Positions 1 to 7,982 of a DNA stretch of 64,000 bases are shown here, piece by piece. Made by a program: the position numbers and the translations under genes. A model generated the notes under the pieces. The model was not told the origin of the DNA, ran no database searches, and was given only the letters and a program-made list of their open reading frames with translations. Source of the stretch: Thiodiazotropha sp050305975 (lineage in GTDB: Bacteria > Pseudomonadota > Gammaproteobacteria > Chromatiales > Chromatiaceae); the NCBI GenBank assembly GCA_050305975.1, contig JBNLGI010000083.1, positions 1-64,000 on the forward strand, read 5' to 3'. Position 1 is the stretch's first letter. The number at the start of each line of letters is the position of its first letter.

Positions 1-79
1 CATGGAGAGCCCGCAGGGGGCGTTCCTGCTGCACGCCGAGAGTCGTCGGATCGGCGAGTGCGGCGGATCACTGGAGTAG
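1..79 (+). CDS. C-terminal fragment of a DUF3617-like protein (partial)
   Basis: The first 79 bases hold the 3' end of a gene that starts outside the window, read from base 2 and ending at TAG 77-79. The visible residues include FLLHAESRRIGEC. They match the end of the protein at 2163-2603, which has FLLHVESRRVGAC, so the two are paralogues about 2.1 kb apart. The family is small exported proteins with a C-terminal cysteine. Function is unknown. The call rests on this one internal comparison. Confidence 0.6.
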   Translation, partial: MESPQGAFLLHAESRRIGECGGSLE

Positions 80-190
80 CGGCAGGGTGCGGCAAACAGG
101 GGAGTTCACCTCCGACAAACATCAACCGGCGTTAGGCAAGCGGTACCAACCCGGCCATCGCCAGGGCAACTTTCGATTGGGAGTATTCAC

Positions 191-1828
191 ATGATCACAG
201 TTAACTGGCGCCGGCTGCACTGCCGGCTGGGGTTTGTTTTGATTGTCTGCAGCGGTTTGTCTCCGCTGGCGGGGTGTCACCACGGCGGCGGGGGCAGCGA
301 CAGCGGTAGCGGCAACGGCGGCGGTGGCAGTGGCGGTGGCGGTGGCGGTGGCGGTGGCAACGGCCCTTACACCATCAGCGGCACCGTCAGCGGCCTGGCG
401 GGCAGCGGCCTGGTGCTGCAGAACAACGGCGGGGACGACCTGGCGGTGGCAGGTACCGGCTTTGAGTTCCCCACCCCGGTGGCCGACGGGGAGTCCTACG
501 CGGTGACCATCAAGAGCGATCCCGTCGGCCAGTACTGCGCCGTGGTCAACGCCAGCGGCCTGGTCAACGGCGCCAACGTCTCCGATGTCGGCGTCGGCTG
601 CGGCAGCTGGGCGGCGCCACAGCTGCTGGAGAACGACGATACGGGCAATGCCTTCTACCCGCGGGTGTCCCTCGACGCCGCCGGCAACGCCATGGTCGTC
701 TGGCATCAGACCGGCGGCGGGCTCAACAGCATCTGGGCGCGCCGCTATGTCAGCGGCAGCGGCTGGAGCGATCCCGAACTGATCGAACATGACGACGTCC
801 GCAACACCGCCTATCCGGAGGTCGCCATGGACAGCGCCGGCAACGCGGTGGCGGTCTGGCTCCGCTCCACCGGCGGCCAGTACGACCTGATGGCCAACCG
901 CTATACCCTGGGCGCCGGCTGGGGTACGGAGCAGCTCATCGAGACCAGCGACAGCGGCCAAGCGGTGGCGCAGAGCATCGCCATCGACGCCGACGGCAAC
1001 GTCCTGGTGCTCTGGCAGCAGCCCGATAGCAGCCCGCGCTACCACATCTGGTACAACCGCTACACCCCCAACGGCGGGTGGGAGGGGGCCTCCCTGGTCG
1101 AGACCCACGCCACCGGCGACGCCATGTACCCTGAGCTGGCCTTCCTGGCCGACGGCAGCGCCATGGCCGTGTGGATCCAGTCCGAGGGCGCGATCTACAG
1201 CGCCTGGAGCAGCCGCTACACACCCAACGGCGGCTGGGAGACACCGGTGTTGATCGAGAACGACGATTCCAGCCATGCCATCGATCCCAAGATTGCCGCG
1301 CTCGACGACGGCAGTTTTGTGGCCGTCTGGCAGCAGGGCGGCAGCATCCTGGCCAACCGCTACACCGCGGCGGCGGGCTGGAGCGGACCTGAGCCCGTGG
1401 AGCTGAACGACCAGGGCGTCGCCTACGATCCGCAACTCGTCGCCGACGGCCGGGGTCATGCCCTGGTCACCTGGACCCTGGACACCGCCGCCGGCTCGAA
1501 CATCTGGTCAAACGGCTACCACAGCGCGGGCGGCTGGGGGACCGCGCAGCAGATCGAATCCCATACCACAGGGTACGCCTATTCGCAGCGACTGGCCGGA
1601 GACGGCGCCGGCAATGCGATGGTGGTCTGGGAGCAGGACAGCGACGACCAGCTCTGGGTCAACCACTACGCCCTGGCGGGCGGCTGGGGCACGCCGATGC
1701 TGCTCTCCGACGGCAGCAACCAGGTCTATGGGGCCGATATCGCCTTCGGCGGCGACGGCAGCGCCATGGCGGTCTGGTATCAGTCGGTCGGGGCGCTGAA
1801 CAACATCCAGGGCAGCCGCTTCGAGTAA
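191..1828 (+). CDS. Lipoprotein with poly-Gly linker and eight propeller-like repeats
   Basis: A 545-residue predicted lipoprotein. The N-terminus has a hydrophobic segment ending in LAGC, a good lipobox with the cysteine near residue 29. A long Gly/Ser linker follows. Residues about 57-138 form a small domain (starting YTISGTVSGL) that is common in secreted bacterial proteins. The rest is eight repeats of about 50 residues, each beginning with W and carrying a G-[ND]-[AV]-x-[AV]-x-W core, ending at Gly-Ser-Arg-Phe-Glu. Such repeats usually fold as a beta-propeller, so binding of a glycan or protein at the cell surface is an inference. The start has GGGAG eight bases upstream. No enzyme motif is visible. 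It stands alone, flanked by DUF3617 paralogues. Confidence 0.8.
   Translation: MITVNWRRLHCRLGFVLIVCSGLSPLAGCHHGGGGSDSGSGNGGGGSGGGGGGGGGNGPYTISGTVSGLAGSGLVLQNNGGDDLAVAGTGFEFPTPVADGESYAVTIKSDPVGQYCAVVNASGLVNGANVSDVGVGCGSWAAPQLLENDDTGNAFYPRVSLDAAGNAMVVWHQTGGGLNSIWARRYVSGSGWSDPELIEHDDVRNTAYPEVAMDSAGNAVAVWLRSTGGQYDLMANRYTLGAGWGTEQLIETSDSGQAVAQSIAIDADGNVLVLWQQPDSSPRYHIWYNRYTPNGGWEGASLVETHATGDAMYPELAFLADGSAMAVWIQSEGAIYSAWSSRYTPNGGWETPVLIENDDSSHAIDPKIAALDDGSFVAVWQQGGSILANRYTAAAGWSGPEPVELNDQGVAYDPQLVADGRGHALVTWTLDTAAGSNIWSNGYHSAGGWGTAQQIESHTTGYAYSQRLAGDGAGNAMVVWEQDSDDQLWVNHYALAGGWGTPMLLSDGSNQVYGADIAFGGDGSAMAVWYQSVGALNNIQGSRFE
335..358 (+). repeat. GGTGGC hexamer microsatellite in coding sequence
   Basis: Four perfect GGTGGC units, preceded by imperfect ones from about 321, encode the Gly-rich linker of the lipoprotein at 191-1828. 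Because the unit is six bases, copy-number changes would alter linker length without breaking the frame. Confidence 0.85.
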
Positions 1829-1866
1829 GCGGAAGAGACCGGCGCAGGGCCCCTCCTTCCGATCAG

Positions 1867-1885
1867 GGTGGGGCCCTGCCCCACC
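1867..1885. repeat. 19-base GC palindrome, copy 1
   Basis: GGTGGGGCCCTGCCCCACC, eight paired bases around a three-base loop. The identical 19 bases occur at 52381-52399. It lies 39 bases after the lipoprotein stop codon and could fold as a transcript 3' end, but no T-run follows. Confidence 0.75.
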
Positions 1886-1892
1886 GTGATGG

Positions 1893-1991
1893 CCGGGTAG
1901 CGCTTGCAGCCCGGATGGAGCAATGCGGAATCCGGGAAACCTCCCGGTTGCACCTGTCCCGGTTCCACTTCATTGCATCCGGGCTACCCGG
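1893..1991. repeat. REP-like inverted repeat of the TAGCCCGGAT family
   Basis: The outer arms are CCGGGTAG at 1893-1900 and CTACCCGG at 1984-1991. Inside them AGCCCGGATG (1908-1917) pairs with CATCCGGGCT (1976-1985). Related elements lie at 26290, 61712 and 62467. Dispersed intergenic repeats of this kind are common in gammaproteobacteria. Confidence 0.65.
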
Positions 1992-2162
1992 TGGTCTGAC
2001 AACCCCGCCTGACAGGACGGGCGCCCCGATTCCATGATGCCGATTTGCCGGCGCAGATGGCTCTTTCGGGCGATGTCGGATCTCGGTGGTTTACGCATAC
2101 TCAGCCCAATCCTTCCGGCAGGTGCTGCCGGTTTCATTAACGATCAAAGTGGAGAGATTTTC

Positions 2163-2603
2163 ATGAGCCGAGTGACTATCCCAGGTAAAAACCCTTCGAG
2201 CCGCCGCTGGTGGGCGGCGCTGCTGATGATTGCATCGCCCGCACTGACCCAGGCCGCCACCCAGGGGGAGTTGTGGGAGAACACCAGCACCATGCAGGGC
2301 CCGACGGGACGCATGGAGCTGGGTAGCCAGCGCGACTGCCATCCGCTGCACTGGCTCGACGACAACGCTTTTGAACCAAAGACCGAGGGCGGCTGCCGCA
2401 GCGACGACTTCCGGCGTCTCGACGACGGTTTCACCTGGGTCATCCGTTGCGAGGACGGGCGTCGGGGCACCTCCACCGTTCACCGGCTGGACGCGGACCG
2501 GGTCGACACCGATCTCGATATGGAGACGCCGGACGGACGCTTCCTGCTGCATGTGGAGAGCCGGCGCGTCGGCGCTTGTTCCGATCCCGAGCGCAACGAC
2601 TAG
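2163..2603 (+). CDS. Exported DUF3617-like protein
   Basis: A 146-residue protein with a signal peptide ending ALTQA at about residue 31, so probably periplasmic. The mature part starts QGELWENTSTMQGPTG. It has paired cysteines through the chain and a C-terminal GAC, the general layout of DUF3617 proteins, whose function is not known. The start at 2163 is chosen because GGAGAG lies about seven bases before it and the signal peptide begins there. Bases 1-79 encode the end of a close paralogue. The next gene starts 12 bases downstream, so they may share a transcript. Confidence 0.7.
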   Translation: MSRVTIPGKNPSSRRWWAALLMIASPALTQAATQGELWENTSTMQGPTGRMELGSQRDCHPLHWLDDNAFEPKTEGGCRSDDFRRLDDGFTWVIRCEDGRRGTSTVHRLDADRVDTDLDMETPDGRFLLHVESRRVGACSDPERND

Positions 2604-2615
2604 AGGCGAGCCAGT

Positions 2616-3686
2616 ATGTTCACTCTCTGTTTTCTCCGCCGTGTCGCGCTGCTGTCACTGACGCTGGCGCTGCCCGGTCTCTCTTGTGCCGGCGACTGCT
2701 GGGTCGACACCGTCGATGACGGCAGCGAGATCGATAGCCCGATGAATGCCGGGCTGCGGGCCAAGGTGCTGCAGGCCGAGCGGGCGCTGCGCGCCGATCG
2801 CGGCATCAACGCTGTCGACCGGGTGCGCTACCAGGCCCACCGTTTCGTCGAGTACCAGCCGCTGCATCCCGGCGCGCCGCTGTCGGCCCATGTGGATGTC
2901 TATCTGCACAAGCCCCGCTCCTGGGCAGCTGGGTGCGCCCTGCGGGAGTACGCCGACGAGATCAGCTTCGCCTCTTTGAATCTGACCCTCAACAGCCTCG
3001 GCGAGCTGGCCAGTCTCGGCGGCGACAGCTTCACCGAGGAGGATCTGGGGGCCTTCCTCGAACCGCCGCTCACCGGCCGGCGCGACGGCTATCCGGTCTA
3101 TGCCCATCGCGTGCTGGTGATCACGCCGCCCGGCATCGAGCCGCTGACGCCGGTCAGCGTGGTCGAATATCTCGACTTCTGGGAGCGCAGGCTGACGGCC
3201 GACGCCGAACAGATGACCGCCGACGCCCAGCCGGATGGGGAGTGGCTGGCCTACATCGCGCAGCTGGAGCAGAGCGACCCCCAGCAGGCGGCCGAGCTGC
3301 GCCAGACTCTGAGCGAAGGCGCGGTCACCCTGGGGCAGGGCAAGTCCCTGGTCACGGAACAGCTGCAGCGGCTGCGCCAGCGGCGCGACAGCCTCTCGAT
3401 GGCCCAGCGCCGGGCGCCGGTCTATCTCACCAACGAGGCGATGGAGCGGGAGCCGTTCGGCTATGCCACGGCACCCGGCGCCGGCGCCCAGCGGCTGGTG
3501 CGGGTCAATCCCGCCCTCTGGCAGGGCGCGCGCAGCAGCCAGTCGGTGCGCAGCGTGGTTTTGCGTATCGGCGTTTCCGCCGGCGGTCCCTTCGACAACG
3601 GGGATCGCGATCCGCAGAGCGATCAGGCCAGCGCCTGGTTCGACGCCATCGACCTGGCGCCCTACCGCGCCCTGCTGGACCAATGA
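2616..3686 (+). CDS. Exported protein of unknown function, 356 aa
   Basis: Not recognised. The first 25 residues are a typical signal peptide (hydrophobic run then SCAG), so the product is probably periplasmic. Visible features are four cysteines in the N-terminal third, a central Gln/Glu/Arg-rich helical stretch (about residues 200-265) and a C-terminal segment ending in SAWFDAIDLAPYRALLDQ. No catalytic motif stands out. GAGGCGAG lies just before the ATG. Its stop overlaps the next start by four bases (ATGA at 3683), so it is translationally coupled to the two paralogues that follow. A shared envelope role is plausible but unproven. Confidence 0.7.
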   Translation: MFTLCFLRRVALLSLTLALPGLSCAGDCWVDTVDDGSEIDSPMNAGLRAKVLQAERALRADRGINAVDRVRYQAHRFVEYQPLHPGAPLSAHVDVYLHKPRSWAAGCALREYADEISFASLNLTLNSLGELASLGGDSFTEEDLGAFLEPPLTGRRDGYPVYAHRVLVITPPGIEPLTPVSVVEYLDFWERRLTADAEQMTADAQPDGEWLAYIAQLEQSDPQQAAELRQTLSEGAVTLGQGKSLVTEQLQRLRQRRDSLSMAQRRAPVYLTNEAMEREPFGYATAPGAGAQRLVRVNPALWQGARSSQSVRSVVLRIGVSAGGPFDNGDRDPQSDQASAWFDAIDLAPYRALLDQ

Positions 3687-4234
3687 CCATGTCTACGTAC
3701 AAAGCGATGATCACGCTGCTCTGTCTGGCGCTGCCGCTCTCTGCGGCTGCCCATGATGGCTGCCCGGCCGACACCGGCCATCGGGCGGCGGCCGGCGACA
3801 GGCTGGAGATGGGCAGACGCCTGGAGGAGGCGGGTAACAGAAACGCCGCCCTGCAAGCCTATCTGCTGGCGCTGGACTACGATTGCGAGGACCGAAACGG
3901 TGTCGGCGCTACCGCCTCGCGACGCGCGGTGCCGCTGGCACGGCAGCTGGGAGAGGAGAAGGAGGCCGCAGGGGATCTGCTGACCGCCTACGCCATCTAC
4001 GAAGGCGGCGGCCTGTTCGCCGACGCGGACCGGACACTCACGCGGCTGGCCAGCGATGCGGATGTCGCAACCGGACTCCAGTCCCTGGCGCGGACCCATC
4101 TCCAGCAGCGTCTGGCCCCCGGATTCACGGTGGCGAACCGCCTGAAACTGCAGGCGGCAGGTCCCTATGTGGTGAGCCGCGAGCCCCTGGAGCGGCTGCT
4201 GCAGACCCTGGAGGCGAGCGATGCGACACACTGA
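3683..4234 (+). CDS. Exported helical protein, shortened tandem paralogue
   Basis: A 183-residue protein with a signal peptide (cleavage near SAAAHDGC). It is followed by a helical region with TPR/Sel1-like character (for example NAALQAYLLALDYDCEDRNG). It matches the first half of the next gene almost throughout, and its last residues (ERLLQTLEASDAT) match that gene's extreme C-terminus. It therefore looks like a copy with the middle removed. The start could be ATG 3683 or ATG 3689; 3683 gives the four-base overlap with the gene before. It overlaps the next gene by 14 bases. Function unknown; possibly a protein-binding scaffold in the periplasm. Confidence 0.7.
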   Translation: MTMSTYKAMITLLCLALPLSAAAHDGCPADTGHRAAAGDRLEMGRRLEEAGNRNAALQAYLLALDYDCEDRNGVGATASRRAVPLARQLGEEKEAAGDLLTAYAIYEGGGLFADADRTLTRLASDADVATGLQSLARTHLQQRLAPGFTVANRLKLQAAGPYVVSREPLERLLQTLEASDATH

Positions 4235-5288
4235 GCGGCGGGTGATATTCGGGGGGTTGCTGCTGCTTGGGTTCGCCGTCGGCACCGCCTCCGCGGCTGC
4301 CGGGGACGACTGCCCGGCCGACGCCGACCGTGCGGCGGCGGCCCGCAACGAGTTCGAGAACGGCAGGCGCTATGAGTTGGCCGGCGAGGCGCCCTCCGCG
4401 CTGATGACCTATCTGCTGGCCCGGGACTACGACTGCGAGGACCGCAACGGCATCGGCGAGGCCGCTGCGCGGCGTGTGGTGCCGCTGGCCCGTCAGCTGG
4501 GGCGGGAGCAGGAGGCCGAAGGGAATCTGCTGATGGCCTACTCCATCTACGACAGCGGCGGCCTGTTTGCCGAGGCGGACCGGGCGCTGATGCAGCTGGC
4601 CAGCGATGTGGAGAGCGGCGTCGGCTTTCAGAGCCAGGCGCGGGAGCATTTCCAGCAGCGCCTGGATCCCGGCTTCGCGGCGGCGAACCGCCTGAAACTG
4701 CAGGCGGCAGGTCCATACACGGCGAGCCGCGAGCCGCTGGAACGGCTCGCGGCCCTGCCGCCCCGGGGCGTGGAGACGCTGCTCGCGCGCGAGTCGCAGT
4801 GGCTCGATGACGACTACCTCGAGGCGTTCGCCGGGATCGCCCTGCAGCGCGAACTGAATAAGCCGGTACAGCCGCTCCTCGACGAACTGAACCGGCGCGC
4901 TCCGCCCCGCTTCCGCGAAGACCGGCTGGACGATTCCCAAACCCTGCTGCAACTGGCCCAGGGCTGGTGCGACCAGGTGGCCGATCCGCAACAGCGCCAG
5001 GCGCTGGCGGCGCGGATCCGCCGGCGGGTGCTGGAGCGGGGCGATCAGATCGTCAGCCGCCATGCCCGGGCTCCGGCCATGTTCATGCAGGCCGAGGTCT
5101 ACTACAACCTGGCCCAGGCGCCCGCGCGTGTCGAAGCGATGAAGTCCCAGGTCAGGCAGCAGGGCGACCGGGCGCGTGACGAAGGCAACCCGGGGCTGGC
5201 GATGGCCTTCTATCTGATGGCGGACGACAGCGAGAGCGTGGAGCGGCTGCTGCAGCAGACTGTGGAGGCGAGCGATGCGACGCGCTGA
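4221..5288 (+). CDS. Exported helical protein, full-length tandem paralogue
   Basis: A 355-residue protein with a signal peptide (GFAVGTASAAA). Residues about 25-175 match the shorter upstream paralogue; the additional part is alpha-helical and rich in Leu, Arg and Gln. The chain is reminiscent of TPR-type repeats, but I cannot assign a family. It starts inside the last codons of the previous gene and its own last codons contain the start of the next gene in the same way (GAGGCGAGCGATGCGAC at both junctions). This suggests that the whole unit was duplicated with its coupling signal. Likely periplasmic; role unknown. Confidence 0.7.
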   Translation: MRHTERRVIFGGLLLLGFAVGTASAAAGDDCPADADRAAAARNEFENGRRYELAGEAPSALMTYLLARDYDCEDRNGIGEAAARRVVPLARQLGREQEAEGNLLMAYSIYDSGGLFAEADRALMQLASDVESGVGFQSQAREHFQQRLDPGFAAANRLKLQAAGPYTASREPLERLAALPPRGVETLLARESQWLDDDYLEAFAGIALQRELNKPVQPLLDELNRRAPPRFREDRLDDSQTLLQLAQGWCDQVADPQQRQALAARIRRRVLERGDQIVSRHARAPAMFMQAEVYYNLAQAPARVEAMKSQVRQQGDRARDEGNPGLAMAFYLMADDSESVERLLQQTVEASDATR

Positions 5289-6216
5289 GCGGTGGGTGAT
5301 ATCCGGCTGGTTGCTTCTGCTGCTGCGGTTCGCCGTCGGCACGGCCTCCGCGGCAACGGCAACCCCGGGTGACGCCAACCTGCTGGTGGCGGAGCGGGGG
5401 GTGAAGGTCGTCGGTTTCAGTTCCGAATTCGGCGGCTGGGATGCGGCCAACATGCTGCCCTCGCTGGCGCGTCTGGCCGAACCCGGCGTCACCCTCGAGG
5501 ACTTCGTCTGGTGCACCGCCGACGATGCCCCCTTCCCCCACTGGATTCTGTTTGAGCTGGCTGAGCCCCAATGGCTCACCACCCTCATCTTCAACAACGC
5601 CCTCAAGGAGGAGGCGGCCTACCCGGGCATCTCCGCCCGAGATCTGGAGATCTGGGCCGGCAACGAGGGTCCCGAGGCTTTGCGCAAGGTTGCGTCGTTT
5701 CGGCTCGAGCGCAACAAGAGCGGACAGTCGGCGCAGATCGCGCCGCTGCAGGCGCGCTGGATCAAGTTTGTCATCACCAGCAACTGGGGCCATCCGACCT
5801 GGACTGAGCTGAACGCCACCGCCGCCTACGACGACGGTTCGCGGCCAGCCGATCTCGCCGCGGCGCTCGAGGCCCAGGGCAAGATCGATCTCTACGGAAT
5901 CTATTTCGATTTCAACAGCGCCGAGCTGCGGCCGGAGAGCCGAGCGGTGCTGGAGGAGATCCTCGCCTATCACCTGGCCAATCCACAGCGGATGCTGGTG
6001 ATCGAGGGCCATACCGACAACCTGGGGGGTGCTGACTACAATCTCGGGCTGTCCCGGCGACGTGCCATGGCGGTGGTCGAGGCGCTGTCGCGCATGGGGG
6101 CGCAGGCGGTGCGTTTCGAGGCGCTCGGACTCGGCGAGTCTCAGCCGGTGGCGAACAATCAGAGCGCGCAGGGCCGCGCGCGGAACCGGCGCGTGACGCT
6201 GCGTCTGATGCCATGA
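5275..6216 (+). CDS. Discoidin-like plus OmpA C-terminal domain protein
   Basis: A 313-residue exported protein. Its signal peptide is nearly the same as that of the gene before it (RFAVGTASAA), although the mature parts are unrelated. Residues about 60-190 look like an F5/8 type C or related jelly-roll domain (HWILFELAEPQWLTTLIF, then WIKFVITSNWG). Residues about 205-313 are a peptidoglycan-binding OmpA domain: YFDFNSAELRPES, IEGHTDNLGG, and NRRV near the end. It probably links the cell wall to a ligand or partner protein. It overlaps both neighbours by a few bases, so it is part of the 2616-6620 operon. Confidence 0.8.
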   Translation: MRRAERWVISGWLLLLLRFAVGTASAATATPGDANLLVAERGVKVVGFSSEFGGWDAANMLPSLARLAEPGVTLEDFVWCTADDAPFPHWILFELAEPQWLTTLIFNNALKEEAAYPGISARDLEIWAGNEGPEALRKVASFRLERNKSGQSAQIAPLQARWIKFVITSNWGHPTWTELNATAAYDDGSRPADLAAALEAQGKIDLYGIYFDFNSAELRPESRAVLEEILAYHLANPQRMLVIEGHTDNLGGADYNLGLSRRRAMAVVEALSRMGAQAVRFEALGLGESQPVANNQSAQGRARNRRVTLRLMP

Positions 6217-6620
6217 GTAGGGAGTCGAAGTCGAGGTTTGCGCGGCGGCTCTTTTTCTGCTCCGGCGTCTACGGGATTCTGCTCCTGACCCCGTTCTATG
6301 TTCTGGAGCAGGGGGTTGGCCGGGCGTTTCCGCCGGCGACCAACCATCCCGAACAGTACTATGCCTTCCTCGGGGTGGCCCTGGCCTGGCAGTTCGCCTT
6401 TCTGCTGATTGCGCGGGACCCGCTGCGCTATCGGCCGCTGATGCTGCCGGCCACGGCGGAGAAGCTGCTGAGCGCGGGAGCCGTCCTCTGGCTGTTCGCG
6501 GTGGGGCGCATCGCGGCGAATGTCGCGCTGCCTTTCCTTCTCGACCTGCTTTTCGGGATACTCTTCGTTATCGCTTATTTGCGGGTTTCTGGCGTGGATC
6601 GGGAAACCGCCGAGGGCTAG
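6213..6620 (+). CDS. Small four-helix membrane protein
   Basis: A 135-residue protein with about four hydrophobic segments (residues near 12-32, 48-66, 86-104 and 107-125). Its start overlaps the stop of the OmpA-domain gene by four bases, so it is probably co-translated. I recognise no family. Inner-membrane location is inferred from the hydrophobic segments only. Confidence 0.65.
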   Translation: MSRESKSRFARRLFFCSGVYGILLLTPFYVLEQGVGRAFPPATNHPEQYYAFLGVALAWQFAFLLIARDPLRYRPLMLPATAEKLLSAGAVLWLFAVGRIAANVALPFLLDLLFGILFVIAYLRVSGVDRETAEG

Positions 6621-6664
6621 GGATGACCATTCCCACGACTTCTCAATCGACAACAGGTGAGATC

Positions 6665-7570
6665 ATGCACTCCATCGACCGGTTATCTGACCCAACAGCC
6701 TCTGCCGCCTATCGTGATGCCCTGGCGGAGGACGTGCCGGCCATGGCGGATCTCTTTCTCGCGGCCGTCAGCGACATGTTCGCGCGCAACAGCGTGGGTC
6801 TCGCCATACCCCCAAAGCCGGCTGTGATCGATGCCTACGAACATGTGCTCGCCAGCGGCATCTTCCGGGTGGCCGAGCGGGATAGCCGGATCGTCGGCAT
6901 CGCCGGCGCGGTGGTGCGCGACGCGCTGTGGTATCTCTCGGCCTTCTGGGTATTGCCGGAATATCAGAACAGCCATGTGGGCATGCCGCTGCTGCGACAG
7001 GTCTGGGAGGCGGGCTGGCAGCGCGGAGCCACCATCGGCTTCACCTGGTCATCGGTGGATCTCACGGCGATGGCGGCCTACCTGAAGCTGGGACTGCGGC
7101 CGGGATATCCCATCCTGATCCTCGAAGGCGCACCCCTCGCTATTCCGCCGGTGCCTGCGGGTTATACCGTCGCGGAGCTCGAACCGGGCGTAGCGGAGGC
7201 GATTGACCGGCGGATACGCGGTTCCGGACGGGAGGTCGATCATCGGATGTGGGCGCGTCGGGAGGGTTCGACTGCCTGGCAGATCGAGTGCGACGGCCAA
7301 GTGGTGGGCTACGGCTATGCCGCCGGTGGCATCGTCGGTCCGGCAGCCTGGACCGAACCGGGACATGCCACCGCGGTGCTCTCGCCGGCGCTGCGGGAGG
7401 CCGCCCGTCAGGCGCCGGGCATCCGCTTGTCGGTGCCCGGCGTCAACCATGCCGCCCTGCAGTTTGCCCTGGATGCCGGACTGCGGCTGACCGGCACGGC
7501 GCATCTGCTGACCACCTCACCGTTCGGATGCATGGAACAGTATCTGGCGTCGGGACCCTCGCTCTTCTGA
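6665..7570 (+). CDS. GNAT-family acetyltransferase with two GNAT-like halves
   Basis: A 301-residue cytoplasmic enzyme. The first half carries a GNAT core: IVGIAGAVVRDALWYLSAFW followed by VLPEYQNSHVGMPLLRQVWE, the acetyl-CoA region. Residues about 165-290 look like a second, weaker GNAT fold (VVGYGYAAGG then VGPAAW). The substrate is unknown. The start at ATG 6665 is preferred because AGGTGA lies just upstream; an ATG at 6623 in the same frame has a poorer ribosome site. It stands between the exported-protein operon and the decayed toxin-antitoxin region. Confidence 0.75.
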   Translation: MHSIDRLSDPTASAAYRDALAEDVPAMADLFLAAVSDMFARNSVGLAIPPKPAVIDAYEHVLASGIFRVAERDSRIVGIAGAVVRDALWYLSAFWVLPEYQNSHVGMPLLRQVWEAGWQRGATIGFTWSSVDLTAMAAYLKLGLRPGYPILILEGAPLAIPPVPAGYTVAELEPGVAEAIDRRIRGSGREVDHRMWARREGSTAWQIECDGQVVGYGYAAGGIVGPAAWTEPGHATAVLSPALREAARQAPGIRLSVPGVNHAALQFALDAGLRLTGTAHLLTTSPFGCMEQYLASGPSLF

Positions 7571-7659
7571 CGTGCGCCCGAGTCACACGGGTCCATGGTG
7601 GAATGGATACCTTTCCAAAGCCTTGAGTTCTGCGTCCTCAGTATGTGTATAGGAGTGTA

Positions 7660-7908
7660 TTATTTCCGGTTCTCTTTCTGCTCGGCCCTGTCAAAGATAC
7701 TGTCATCGAATTTGGTGGAAAACTGACCACGGTTCACTGTTTCGATGCGGGGTTTCAGAATGGGCTCCAGTTACTGCAGCGCTGTCTGCTCCTCAAGATC
7801 GGGGAGAGGACGTTCAAGGACATAATCCTTGATCAATTTGCCTTCCAGGGCAGCGGCTGCCTTGAAGTGTTTGTGCTGTTCCTTGGTGGTTTCTATGGAA
7901 AAGCGCAT
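7660..7908 (-). pseudogene. RHH-type antitoxin gene broken by an in-frame stop
   Basis: Reading from ATG 7908 gives MRFSIETTKEQHKHFKAAAA, then LEGKLIKDYVLERPLP, the pattern of a small ribbon-helix-helix antitoxin. Codon 46 is TAA (7773-7771). The same frame then continues with LEPILKPRIETVNRGQFSTK to a second TAA at 7660. That is the expected toxin-binding tail of the family, and the total of 82 codons is its usual size. A single C-to-T change of CAA would explain the stop. AGGAAGG lies about six bases before the ATG. No RelE/ParE toxin follows: only 89 bases separate it from the GNAT gene on the other strand. Confidence 0.7.
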
Positions 7909-7942
7909 AGAAAACCTTCCTCGTTAACAAGGATCTACAAAT

Positions 7943-7975
7943 CCTATGATAGGCACATTCGCCTAACCGAATCGG
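7943..7975. promoter_or_regulatory. Possible antitoxin operator palindromes
   Basis: Two short palindromes, CCTAT-G-ATAGG (7943-7953) and CCGA-A-TCGG (7967-7975), sit upstream of the broken antitoxin gene and just after the 7983-8285 gene. Autoregulated antitoxins bind sites like these. No binding evidence exists here. Confidence 0.3.
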
Positions 7976-7982
7976 ATTCATT

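Larger units (their letters stand above)
1829..2162. other. Intergenic region with two inverted repeats
   Basis: No convincing gene. The space holds the palindrome at 1867-1885 and the long inverted repeat at 1893-1991. Upstream in-frame codons from 2034 join the DUF3617 gene but are unlikely to be translated, because the ribosome site and signal peptide point to 2163. Confidence 0.6.

Noticed and set aside
2655..3683. Minus-strand open frame of 342 codons opposite the exported protein gene
   Set aside because: The plus-strand frame has a signal peptide and is coupled to the next gene. The minus frame has no recognisable start or domain.
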